DNA of 38,433 nucleotides from Acetobacteraceae bacterium (lineage in GTDB: Bacteria > Pseudomonadota > Alphaproteobacteria > Acetobacterales > Acetobacteraceae). The position numbers were made by a program, and so were the translations under genes. Below are positions 1 to 11,528 of the stretch, piece by piece (position 1 is the first letter of the stretch; each line of letters starts with the position of its first letter). The stretch covers positions 1 to 38,433 of the forward strand of contig JAIEOO010000397.1 of assembly GCA_019750475.1 (NCBI GenBank), read 5' to 3'. Under the pieces are notes generated by a model that saw nothing but the letters and a program-made list of their open reading frames with translations, was not told the origin of the DNA and did no database searches.

Positions 1-180
1 CGGCTCGGCGCTGCCGCCCGCCGCATCGTGGCAGCCGCCGCGCCGGCCTTCCCGGGCGGCGAACCGGGCGCCGGCGAGGTCGCGCTCGACATCCTCCGGT
101 CCCGCGGCGCTCCGCTCCTGGCCCGTCGGCGATGCGCGGTTCCGGCTGTCGCCGCCCGGTTCCATCCCGGGAGCCGCTGA
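1..180 (+). CDS. C-terminal fragment of an unidentified protein (5' end outside window)
   Basis: Frame 1 is open from the first base to a TGA at 178-180 and would encode 59 residues ending in ARFHPGSR. Third codon positions are mostly G or C, as in the genes of this window, but a second forward frame is also open here, so the frame choice is uncertain. I recognise no family. The following gap to 265 carries the receptor's control region. Confidence 0.3.
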   Translation, partial: RLGAAARRIVAAAAPAFPGGEPGAGEVALDILRSRGAPLLARRRCAVPAVAARFHPGSR

Positions 181-223
181 GCGGCGCCGTGCGACCGGCC
201 GTCGCGGCCGCCCTTGCCACCGA

Positions 224-242
224 AACGTTATTATATAACGTT
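224..242. promoter_or_regulatory. Zur-box-like palindrome upstream of the TonB-dependent receptor
   Basis: AACGTTAT-tat-ATAACGTT is a perfect inverted repeat with 8-bp arms and a 3-bp spacer. It is a conspicuous AT-rich island in otherwise very GC-rich DNA. The core GTTAT-N3-ATAAC fits the proteobacterial Zur (zinc uptake repressor) box as I know it. It ends 23 bp before the receptor's ATG, so a bound repressor would cover the promoter or transcription start. Zur control is inferred; another palindrome-binding metalloregulator is possible. Confidence 0.6.
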
Positions 243-265
243 ACGGCGTCCATCCCGGGTGTCCC

Positions 266-2347
266 ATGCGCCGCGCCACGCTCCTCCTCACCGCCCTGCT
301 CCCTTTCAGCCCCGCCGCGGCTCAGACGCCGCCGGCCACGGCGGAGCTGCCGGAAATGGTGGTCCGCGCCGTGCGCCTCGATGCCGTGCGCAACGCCATC
401 TCCCCCACCCTCGGCACCAACGTCCTGACGCTCGACCGCCGCGCCATCGAGAACCTGCCGCAGGGCGCCGACGCGCCCCTCCAGGAGCTTCTGCTGCGCG
501 CCCCCGGCGTGGTGCGGGACAGCTTCGGCGAGATCCACATCCGCGGCGAGCACCGGAACCTCCAGTACCGCGTCAACGGCGTGACCCTGCCCGAGGGCAT
601 CCAGGGCTTCGGCGCCTTCCTCGACGCGCGGGCGGTGCGCTCCTTCTCGTTGCTGACCGGCGCCCTGCCCGCGCAGTTCGGCTACCGCACCGGCGCCGTC
701 GTGGACCTGACGCTGCGCTCCGGCGCCGCCGATCCGGGCGGCTGGGTCAGCGCCTACGGCGGCAGCCGCTCCAGCTTCCAGCCCAGCGCCGGCTATGCCG
801 GCATCTTCGGCGGCTGGGACGTCTTCGCCACGGGGACCTTCCGCCAGACCTCCCAGGGGATCGAGCCGCCGACCGGCTCGCTGAACTCGGTCCACAACCG
901 CTCGGAGCAGCTGCGCGGCCTGTTGAGCATCTCCCGCCCCATCGGGGACCAGTACCGCCTGTCCGTCATCGCCGGCGCCTCGGCCAACCGCTTCCAGATC
1001 CCCAACGTCCCGGGCGTGCCGGTCGCGTTCCCCGTCCTCGGCGCGTTCGACAGCGCCACCCTCCGCTCCCGCCAGTGGGAACGCAACGCCTTCGGGATCG
1101 CGGCGCTCCAGGGCTCGGCCGGCGAGGTGGACTGGCAGGTCGCCGCCTTCGCCCGGCAATCCTCCATTCACCACCTGCCCTCCGGCACGGCGGAACTCGC
1201 CTTCAACGGCGTGTCGAGCGACGTGCGCCGCCGCTCCGTCGCCGGCGGCATCCAGGCCGACGCGAGCTGGCGCGCGCACCCCGACCACACCCTCCGCTTC
1301 GGCCTGATGTCCATGGTCGAGCGCAGCCAGGCGATCAACCGCAGCACCGTCCTGCCGCTCGACGCCGATGGCGAGTCGCTGGACGAGCCCTTCGTGATCG
1401 GCGACCGCCGCAGCCGCACCGGCTGGCTCCACGCCCTCTACATCCAGGACGAGTGGCGGGTGACGGATCGGCTGACGCTCAATTTCGGCCTGCGCGGCGA
1501 CGTCGCCGACCAGGCGGTCCGCGCAAGCCAGCTCTCGCCCCGCGTGAACGCCGTCTGGCGCCCGCTCGAGGGCACGACGCTCACCGCCGGCTACGCGCGC
1601 CACTTCACGCCGCCGGCGCAGGAGCTGATCGCGCCCGACACGCTCTCCCGCTTCGCCGGCACCACGGCGGCGCCCGAGATCTTCCGCGCCGACCTGCCGC
1701 GGCCCGAGCGCAGCCACGCCCTCTCCGTCGCCGTCTCGCAGCGCGTGCTGCCGCGGCTGACGGTGGGGGCCTCAGGCTGGCTGAAATTCGCGGAAGACAT
1801 GCTCGACCTCGGGCAGTTCGGCCGGGCCCTCGTCTTCACGCCCTTCAACTACCGCGACGGCCGGACCCGCGGCGTCGAGGTGAACGCGCAATGGCGCGGC
1901 GACAGCTGGGACCTCTTCGGCAGCATCACCCATTCCCGCGCGGAGGGGCGCGGCATCCGCTCCTCGCAGTTCAACTTCGAGCCGGAGGAGATCGCCTACG
2001 CCGCCCGGCGCTACGTCCGCACCGACCACGACCAGGCGCTCACGGCCAGCTTCGGCGCGGGCTGGCGCCCCTGGGAGGGCGCGCGCCTCTCGGCCACGGG
2101 CTATTACGGATCGGGGCTGCGCCGCGGCTTCGCGAACAGCGAGAAGATGCCGGACCACGTCACCTTCAACCTCGGCTTCGCCCAGGATGTGCGCCTGCCC
2201 GACGCGGGCCTGTGGACCGCGCGGCTCGACATCCTGAACCTGACGGATCGTCGGGTGCCGCTGCGCGACGGCAGCGGCATCGGCGTCGGCGCGCCGCAGT
2301 TCCTGCCGCGCTTCGCGGTGCTCGGCGGCCTCGCGCGCGCCTTCTGA
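266..2347 (+). CDS. TonB-dependent outer-membrane receptor, probably for a metal chelate
   Basis: This encodes a 693-residue outer-membrane beta-barrel receptor that would import a scarce ligand using TonB-ExbBD energy. Residues 1-20 form a signal peptide ending in AAAQ. A TonB-box-like stretch (EMVVRAVR) lies near residue 30. A plug domain follows, with the features QELLLRAPGVV, IRGEHRNLQYRVNG and the QFGYRTGAVVDL segment. The remainder is barrel ending in a C-terminal Phe, the usual outer-membrane insertion signal. No strong Shine-Dalgarno precedes the ATG; this start was chosen because it gives a clean signal peptide. The Zur-like palindrome just upstream suggests a zinc or zincophore ligand (ZnuD-like role), but the plug shows no clear His cluster, so the ligand is an inference from regulation only. 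Confidence 0.85.
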   Translation: MRRATLLLTALLPFSPAAAQTPPATAELPEMVVRAVRLDAVRNAISPTLGTNVLTLDRRAIENLPQGADAPLQELLLRAPGVVRDSFGEIHIRGEHRNLQYRVNGVTLPEGIQGFGAFLDARAVRSFSLLTGALPAQFGYRTGAVVDLTLRSGAADPGGWVSAYGGSRSSFQPSAGYAGIFGGWDVFATGTFRQTSQGIEPPTGSLNSVHNRSEQLRGLLSISRPIGDQYRLSVIAGASANRFQIPNVPGVPVAFPVLGAFDSATLRSRQWERNAFGIAALQGSAGEVDWQVAAFARQSSIHHLPSGTAELAFNGVSSDVRRRSVAGGIQADASWRAHPDHTLRFGLMSMVERSQAINRSTVLPLDADGESLDEPFVIGDRRSRTGWLHALYIQDEWRVTDRLTLNFGLRGDVADQAVRASQLSPRVNAVWRPLEGTTLTAGYARHFTPPAQELIAPDTLSRFAGTTAAPEIFRADLPRPERSHALSVAVSQRVLPRLTVGASGWLKFAEDMLDLGQFGRALVFTPFNYRDGRTRGVEVNAQWRGDSWDLFGSITHSRAEGRGIRSSQFNFEPEEIAYAARRYVRTDHDQALTASFGAGWRPWEGARLSATGYYGSGLRRGFANSEKMPDHVTFNLGFAQDVRLPDAGLWTARLDILNLTDRRVPLRDGSGIGVGAPQFLPRFAVLGGLARAF

Positions 2348-2372
2348 GGCGCGCCCGAACACGAGGCGCGCC
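2348..2372. terminator. Hairpin between convergent receptor and globin genes
   Basis: Two copies of GGCGCGCC (2348-2355 and 2365-2372), separated by 9 nt, can pair as an 8-bp stem. The hairpin starts directly after the receptor stop codon and lies just before the globin stop on the other strand. It could act as a bidirectional terminator, although there is no T-tract. Confidence 0.5.
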
Positions 2373-2375
2373 GGG

Positions 2376-2798
2376 TCAGGCCGCCTTGGCGGAATAGGCA
2401 GCCTCGATCATCGCCCCGGCGAGGCCACCATAGGCCGTGGCCCAGGCCTCGCGCACGGCGGGGGTGAAGGCCGTCCCCAGCCCCTGGCCGAGCGTCCAGA
2501 GCAGCGCCGCGCCGACGCTGCCGTAATGCGCGGGCCGCACGCCGTAGCCGACGTGACGGATCGCGAGGTCGCGCGCCGCCGGCATCAGCGCCTCCGGCTT
2601 GTTGAGGCTGCCCACGACGAAACCCAGCGCCTGCATCAGCTTGCGGCCCTGCGCTGCCATGTCGCTATGGGCGAAGAGCGGCCGCAGCGCCGGGTCCTCC
2701 TCGAAGAGCCGGCCGTAGAACAGCGCGGCCGCCTGGTCGGCGATGGGCACCACCGCGGCGAAGCTCTTCTGCACGAGCGCGATCTGTTCGGGGGTCAT
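2376..2798 (-). CDS. Single-domain haemoglobin (flavohaemoglobin-type globin), copy 1
   Basis: A 140-residue globin without the reductase domain of flavohaemoglobins. Features visible are ALFYGRLF with Tyr28 at the B10 position, Gln50 at the likely distal E7 position, and RHVGYGV with proximal haem ligand His82. A conserved AALLWTL helix follows. The family binds O2 or NO in the cytoplasm, with NO detoxification or O2 delivery as usual roles; an external reductase would be needed. AGGAG lies about 8 nt before the ATG. It is transcribed divergently from the Bug gene at 2931 and converges with the TonB receptor. By eye about 60% of residues match the second globin at 3904-4320, so the pair is a duplication. 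Confidence 0.85.
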   Translation of the reverse strand: MTPEQIALVQKSFAAVVPIADQAAALFYGRLFEEDPALRPLFAHSDMAAQGRKLMQALGFVVGSLNKPEALMPAARDLAIRHVGYGVRPAHYGSVGAALLWTLGQGLGTAFTPAVREAWATAYGGLAGAMIEAAYSAKAA

Positions 2799-2898
2799 GG
2801 CCGGCTCTCCTCTGCCTGGGACGCCGGACCCTACGCAGTCTCCGTCGCCGGACGGTGCCGCGCCGTGTCGCGTCTGTCGCGGTGGACCGGCGGCCCGC

Positions 2899-2924
2899 CC
2901 GGCGGCATACCGCCGGCGAGGAGA
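2899..2924 (+). promoter_or_regulatory. Leader hairpin abutting the Bug-1 Shine-Dalgarno
   Basis: CCGGCGG-cata-CCGCCGG (2899-2916) forms a 7-bp stem with a 4-nt loop. The ribosome-binding sequence GAGGAGA (2918-2924) follows at once, and the ATG is at 2931. The hairpin could modulate ribosome access. No ligand or regulator is indicated. Confidence 0.35.
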
Positions 2925-2930
2925 ACGTCC

Positions 2931-3899
2931 ATGAACCGCCGCCACCTGCTGGCCCTGCCCCTGCTCGCCCCCGGAATCGCCGCCGCTCAGCCGGAATGGC
3001 GCCCGTCGCGCCCCATGCGCCTCATCATCCCCTTCGCGCCGGGCGGCACCAACGACATCCTCGGCCGCCTGGTAGCGGACGGGCTGTCGCAGCGCCTCGG
3101 CCAGCCTGTGGTGGTGGAGAATCGCGGCGGGGCGGGCGGGGTGCTGGGCTCCGACATCGTCGCCAAGGCGCCGCCCGACGGGCATACGCTGCTGCTCGGC
3201 GGCTCGGGCAGCCTCGTCATCACCTCCTTCGTGCACCAGCGCCTGCCCTACGATCCCGTCGCCGATTTCGCCCCGATCGGGCTGTTCGGCTCGGGCGACA
3301 ACGTCGTGGTCGTCCATCCCGGCCTGCCGGTCGCCAACCTGCGGGAGCTGCAGGCGGTGGCCCGCCGCGCGAATCCGCCGCTCACCTTCGCCTCGCCCGG
3401 CGTCGGCAGCACCGGCCACGCGGCGGGCGCGATGATCGTGCAGGCCCTCGGCGTCGAGATGGAGCACATCCCCTATCGCGGCACGGGCCCGGTGCTGACG
3501 GACCTCGTCGCGGGGCGGGTGCAGGTCTTCACCAACGCGCTGGCCCCCATGGCGCCGCAGGTCCGGGCCGGGCAGCTCCGCCCCATCGCGCTCGCCGGGA
3601 GGCGCCGCAACGCCGCCCTGCCCGAGTTGCCCACCGCCGCCGAGCAGGGCTTTCCCGAGATTCAGGCCGCGACCTGGTTCGCGCTGTTCGCCACCGGCGG
3701 CTCCCCGCCCGCGGCGATCGCCGCCATCCACGCGGCGCTCCATGCGACCGTGAACGAGCCCGAGGCCCGCCGCCGCTTCGAGGAGGGGGGCGTGGATGTG
3801 GAGCTGAGCGACAGCCCGGCCGATTTCGCCCGCTTCTACCTCGCCGAGCGCGAGCGCTGGGGTGCCGTCGTCCGGCGCGGCAACATCCGGGCCGAGTAG
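2931..3899 (+). CDS. Bug-family tripartite-tricarboxylate-type periplasmic receptor (1)
   Basis: A 322-residue periplasmic solute-binding protein of the Bug/TctC family. These bind small carboxylates or aromatic acids and may feed TctAB-type transporters. A signal peptide spans about residues 1-20 (LLALPLLAPGIAAAQ). The mature protein opens with the family hallmark RLIIPFAPGGTNDILGR. Next come QPVVVENRGGAGG, DGHTLLLG, and the YDPVADFAPI segment that normally lines the ligand cleft. The C-terminal lobe has LPTAAEQGF, typical of the family. GAGGAGA precedes the ATG by about 6 nt. No TctA or TctB membrane genes are in the window, so this is an orphan receptor. It lies between two globins on the opposite strand, with only 4 nt to the second globin's stop. 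The ligand cannot be told from sequence. Confidence 0.88.
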   Translation: MNRRHLLALPLLAPGIAAAQPEWRPSRPMRLIIPFAPGGTNDILGRLVADGLSQRLGQPVVVENRGGAGGVLGSDIVAKAPPDGHTLLLGGSGSLVITSFVHQRLPYDPVADFAPIGLFGSGDNVVVVHPGLPVANLRELQAVARRANPPLTFASPGVGSTGHAAGAMIVQALGVEMEHIPYRGTGPVLTDLVAGRVQVFTNALAPMAPQVRAGQLRPIALAGRRRNAALPELPTAAEQGFPEIQAATWFALFATGGSPPAAIAAIHAALHATVNEPEARRRFEEGGVDVELSDSPADFARFYLAERERWGAVVRRGNIRAE

Positions 3900-3903
3900 G
3901 CGG

Positions 3904-7060
<3,157 letters not shown>

Positions 7061-7065
<5 letters not shown>

Positions 7066-7097
7066 CGAGGCGGGGGCTCTGCCCCCGCCTCGCTACC
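7061..7097. terminator. Perfect 17-bp hairpin containing both convergent stop codons
   Basis: Positions 7061-7077 are the exact reverse complement of 7081-7097, separated by the loop tct. The left arm contains the queF TAG (7063-7065) and the right arm contains the amidase TAG on the other strand (7093-7095). No T-tract follows on either side. It is most likely a bidirectional terminator or mRNA 3'-end stabiliser shared by the two operons. Confidence 0.75.
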
Positions 7098-8475
7098 CCA
7101 CCGACGGCCGCCGCCCGCGCGTGCCGTTCGCCTGTTCCACCGCGTGGCCGGTCGCGAGCACGAGGTCGTCCTGCCACGGGCGGCCGATGAGTTGCACGGC
7201 GACGGGCAGGCCGTGTTCGCCGAAGCCGGAGCAGATGGTGAGGGCCGGCCAGCCGGTCAGGTTGAACGGGATGGTGAAGTTCGGCTTCTCGAGGCTCGCC
7301 CATTTCGGCACCTCGCGGATCTTGGGGGCTTCGCCGGGTTGGGCGGCGGTGAGGAGGATGTCCACGCCGTCCATCGCGGCCGCGGCGCGGCGCGTGAGTT
7401 CGCGGCGCTTGCGCTGGGCCTGGACGTAGTCGCCGGCGGAGAGCAGCCCGCCGAGGGCGAGGCGCCCGCGCAGGAATTCGCCGTAGAGTTCGGGGCGCTC
7501 GCGCATCCAGTGCTCGTGGATGGCCCAGGCTTCGGCCGTCAGGGCCACCCAGCCCGCGGCGTTCCACTCCTGCAGCGGGGGGAGCGTGACGTCGCGGATG
7601 GTGCAGCCGGCGTCGCGCAGAATGCGGATCGTGTCTTCGATGCCCTGGAGCGTGGCGGCGCTGACCGGGTTGTCGCGCTCGTGGAAGTGGCGGATCACGC
7701 CGATGGTGCGGCCCTTCAGCGGCTGGTTGAGCGCGCCGGTAAGGTCGGGCGCGGGCCGGTCGGCGCTGCCGGGGTCGGCCGGGTCGTGCCCCGCCATGGC
7801 CTGGAGCAGGATGGCGCAGTCCTCGGCGGTCCACGCCATGGGCCCCGCATGGTCCATGCTCTGCGCGAGCGGGAGGATGCCCGCGCGGGAGCAGAGGCCG
7901 TAGGTCGGCTTGATGCCGGCGATGCCGCAGAGCGCCGCGGGGCCGCGGATGGAGCCGCCGGTGTCGCTGCCCGTGCCCCCGAGCACGAGGCCGGCGGCGA
8001 CGGCCGCGCCCGTGCCGGAGGAGGATCCGGCGGTGAAGCGCTCCGTGTCCCACGGGTTGCGCGCCGGCGGCCAGGGCAGGTCGAAGGACGGGCCGCCGAA
8101 GGCGAATTCGTGGGTGGCGAGCTTGCCGAGCAGCACGACGCCGGCCTCCGCCAGCTTCGTGACGGTGAAGGCGTCGCGCGCCGGGACGTGGTCGCGGAGC
8201 TGCGCGGAATGCGCCGTCGTGGCGAGGCCGGCCGTCGAGTAGATGTCCTTGTGGCCGAAGGGGATGCCGTCGAGCGGCCCGCACAGCGCGCCGCTCATCT
8301 GCCGCGCTTCGGCCGCGCGCGCCTCGGTGAGCGCGTGGTCCTCCGTCACGGCGATGAAGGCGTGCAGCTTGGGGTCGAGCGCCTTCACCCGCGCGAGGCA
8401 GTCGCGCGTGAGTTCGACGGGCGAGAGCTTCTTCGCCGCGATGTCGCGCGCGGCCGCGGCGATGGTCGGGATCAT
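7093..8475 (-). CDS. Amidase-signature hydrolase, AtzE-like
   Basis: A 460-residue cytoplasmic hydrolase of the amidase-signature family, cleaving a C-N bond in an unknown amide. The Ser-cisSer-Lys triad is intact: Lys76 in GHKDIYSTAGL, the cis-Ser in TAGSSSGTG (about 151), and nucleophile Ser175 in GSDTGGSIRGPAALCG. It is preceded by a 65-residue AtzG-like gene whose TGA overlaps this ATG (ATGA), so the two are translationally coupled and probably form a complex. In known AtzG-AtzE pairs the amidase is a 1-carboxybiuret hydrolase and resembles GatCA. The actual substrate here is not determined. The operon diverges from the ThDP enzyme and ABC importer at 8773, which may act on the same compound class. 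Confidence 0.88.
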   Translation of the reverse strand: MIPTIAAAARDIAAKKLSPVELTRDCLARVKALDPKLHAFIAVTEDHALTEARAAEARQMSGALCGPLDGIPFGHKDIYSTAGLATTAHSAQLRDHVPARDAFTVTKLAEAGVVLLGKLATHEFAFGGPSFDLPWPPARNPWDTERFTAGSSSGTGAAVAAGLVLGGTGSDTGGSIRGPAALCGIAGIKPTYGLCSRAGILPLAQSMDHAGPMAWTAEDCAILLQAMAGHDPADPGSADRPAPDLTGALNQPLKGRTIGVIRHFHERDNPVSAATLQGIEDTIRILRDAGCTIRDVTLPPLQEWNAAGWVALTAEAWAIHEHWMRERPELYGEFLRGRLALGGLLSAGDYVQAQRKRRELTRRAAAAMDGVDILLTAAQPGEAPKIREVPKWASLEKPNFTIPFNLTGWPALTICSGFGEHGLPVAVQLIGRPWQDDLVLATGHAVEQANGTRGRRPSVG

Positions 8476-8669
8476 GCCCGGTCCTCCAGCGGGCGGAACA
8501 CGAAGCCCGGTTCTTCCGCGAGGGCCGGTTCGGGCGTGCGCAGCAGGTCGAGCATGGCGCGCAGCTTCGCGTGGGCGTGGCGCAGATCCTCGGCTTCCGC
8601 GGGCGGCAGCTTCAGCCCGGCCTGGTCGAGCAGCGTGGCGAAGACGTCGGGCGGCAGCGGATCTGACAT
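8472..8669 (-). CDS. AtzG-like (DUF4089-type) small amidase partner
   Basis: A 65-residue protein, mostly helical, ending in EPGFVFRPLEDRA. Size, the helical N-terminal half and the C-terminal E-P-x-x-V-F-R-P element match AtzG-like/DUF4089 proteins. These are GatC relatives that wrap around a partner amidase, and its gene lies directly upstream of one. The last codons overlap the amidase start by 4 nt. The start ATG (CAT at 8667-8669) was chosen because the open frame upstream runs into the divergent promoter. Family assignment is from sequence pattern and context. Confidence 0.72.
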   Translation of the reverse strand: MSDPLPPDVFATLLDQAGLKLPPAEAEDLRHAHAKLRAMLDLLRTPEPALAEEPGFVFRPLEDRA

Positions 8670-8711
8670 GATCACTCCGTAATCTTGTGCGGCTGCGAAG
8701 AGTGTGACCGC

Positions 8712-8742
8712 GCTTGCGCCGCGCGCAAGCCGGGGTCTAGCC
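8712..8742. promoter_or_regulatory. Palindromic operator overlapping a divergent promoter
   Basis: GCTTGCGC-cgc-GCGCAAGC (8712-8730) is a perfect 8+3+8 palindrome. It is 42 nt from the ATG at 8773 on the right and 42 nt from the ATG at 8669 on the left. For the rightward ThDP operon, TTGCGC (8714-8719) lies inside it and CTAGCC (8737-8742) follows after 17 nt. A dimeric regulator bound here could control both operons at once. The regulator gene is not identified. Confidence 0.5.
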
Positions 8743-8772
8743 TCCCCGACAAAGAGCGTTGGGGAAGCGTGC

Positions 8773-10416
8773 ATGAAGGTCGGTGACGCCATCGCGGCGA
8801 TCATGAAGCGCGAGGGCATTGGCATCCTCACGGGCTATCCCGTGAATCACCTCATCGAACACGCGGCCGCCATCGACATCCGCCCCGTCATGGTCCGGCA
8901 GGAGCGCATCGGGCTGCACATGGCCGACGCGATCAGCCGCGTGACGAGCGGCCGGACGCTGGGCGCCTTCTGCATGCAGCACGGCCCGGGCGCGGAGAAC
9001 GCCTATGGCGGCGTCGCGCAATGCTTCGGCGAGAGCGTGCCGGTGCTGGTGATGCCGATGGGCTATCCGCGGCGCCTCGCGCATGTGCCGCCGAACTTCA
9101 ACTCGACCGTGCAGATGCGCGGCATCGCGAAGAGCACCGAGGCCGTGATGGCCGCGGCCGAGGTGCCCAACATCATGCGGCGTGCCTTCGCGCGGCTGAA
9201 GAACGGCCGCGGCGGGCCGGTGGTGGTCGAGATCCCGACCGACATGTTCGCCGAGGGCATGCCGGAGAACTGGGACTACACCCCCGCCGTGCGCACCCGC
9301 GCCGCGCCCGATCCGGTGGATGTCCGCCGCGCGGCGGCGATGCTGGTCGGGGCGAAGCGCCCCGTCATCTATGCCGGCACCGGGGTGCACTGGGCCCGCG
9401 CCTGGCCGCAGCTTCGCGCGCTGGCGGAGTTGCTGGCCGCGCCCGTGACGACGAGCCTCGGCGGCAAGTCTTCCTTCCCCGAGGATCATCCGCTCTCGCT
9501 CGGCTCCGGCGGCCTCGCCATGCCGAAGCCGGTGCGGCACTTCCTCGACGCGGCCGACGTCATCCTCGGCATCGGCTGTTCCTTCACCGAGACCAGCTTC
9601 GGCGTGAAGATGCCGGCCCAGGGCAAGCCCGGCGGCCCCCGCTTCATCCACGCCACGCTCGACCCCGACCACCTCGACAAGGATGTGCGCTGCGACGTCG
9701 GCCTGGTGGGGGATGCCGCGCTCGTGCTCGAGGATCTGCTGGCGGAGCTGCGCGGCCAAGTGAAGGAGGCGCGGGACGCGCAGGCCGTTTCGCGCGAGAT
9801 CGCCGCCATCCGCGATCCCTGGCTGGCGGAGTGGGCCGCCAAGCGCGACAGCAACGACGCGCCGCTCAACCCCTACCGCGTGCTGCGCGACCTGTGGCGC
9901 ACGGTGGACCCCGACAACACCATCATCACGCATGACGCGGGCAGCCCGCGCGACCAGCTCTCGCCCTTCTGGGTCAGCCGCACGCCGCTCTCCTACCTGG
10001 GGTGGGGCAAGACGACGCAGCTCGGCTACGGGCTCGGCCTCGCCATGGGCGCGAAGCTCGCGGCGCCCGACAAGCTCTGCATCAATGTCTGGGGCGACGC
10101 GGCCATCGGCTTCACGGGCATGGATTTCGAGACCGCGGTGCGCGAGCGCATCCCGATCCTGTCCATCCTGCTCAACAACTTCTCCATGGCGATCGAGCTG
10201 AAGATCATGGCGCTCAGCACGGAGAAGTACCGCACCACCGACATCAGCGGCGACTACGCCGCCATGGCCCGCGCCTTCGGCGGCCATGGCGAGCGCGTGG
10301 AGACGCCCGACCAGATCATCCCCGCGATCCAGCGCGGCATCCGCGCGACGCAGGAGGGCAAGCCGGCGCTGGTCGAGTTCATCACCTCCAAGGAAACCCA
10401 GGTGTCGCGCCAATGA
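8773..10416 (+). CDS. Thiamine-diphosphate-dependent enzyme, acetolactate-synthase-like
   Basis: A 547-residue enzyme with the three-domain arrangement of the acetohydroxyacid synthase/pyruvate decarboxylase superfamily. The PYR domain has the catalytic Glu44 in VRQERIGLHMADAISR. The central domain runs roughly 195-340. The PP domain carries the ThDP/Mg motif starting at WGDAAIGFTG and ending about 26 residues later at LLNNFSM. The family decarboxylates or ligates 2-oxo acids; the substrate here is not evident. It is not a clear IlvB and has no small regulatory subunit next to it. Only 39 nt separate it from the ABC ATPase, so it is probably first in an importer operon and may process the imported compound. 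The ATG was chosen for its fit to the family N-terminus and the GGGGAAG upstream. Confidence 0.85.
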   Translation: MKVGDAIAAIMKREGIGILTGYPVNHLIEHAAAIDIRPVMVRQERIGLHMADAISRVTSGRTLGAFCMQHGPGAENAYGGVAQCFGESVPVLVMPMGYPRRLAHVPPNFNSTVQMRGIAKSTEAVMAAAEVPNIMRRAFARLKNGRGGPVVVEIPTDMFAEGMPENWDYTPAVRTRAAPDPVDVRRAAAMLVGAKRPVIYAGTGVHWARAWPQLRALAELLAAPVTTSLGGKSSFPEDHPLSLGSGGLAMPKPVRHFLDAADVILGIGCSFTETSFGVKMPAQGKPGGPRFIHATLDPDHLDKDVRCDVGLVGDAALVLEDLLAELRGQVKEARDAQAVSREIAAIRDPWLAEWAAKRDSNDAPLNPYRVLRDLWRTVDPDNTIITHDAGSPRDQLSPFWVSRTPLSYLGWGKTTQLGYGLGLAMGAKLAAPDKLCINVWGDAAIGFTGMDFETAVRERIPILSILLNNFSMAIELKIMALSTEKYRTTDISGDYAAMARAFGGHGERVETPDQIIPAIQRGIRATQEGKPALVEFITSKETQVSRQ

Positions 10417-10455
10417 GGGCGACCACCGACACGCCCTTCGGAGGGTCCCGCTAGC

Positions 10456-11502
<1,047 letters not shown>

Positions 11503-11528
11503 CCACAACCAGGAGGAAGGAACAGGAA

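Noticed and set aside
214-2397. A 727-codon plus-strand frame over the TonB receptor
   Set aside because: It is frame-shifted relative to the receptor, Arg/Pro-rich and without domain motifs.
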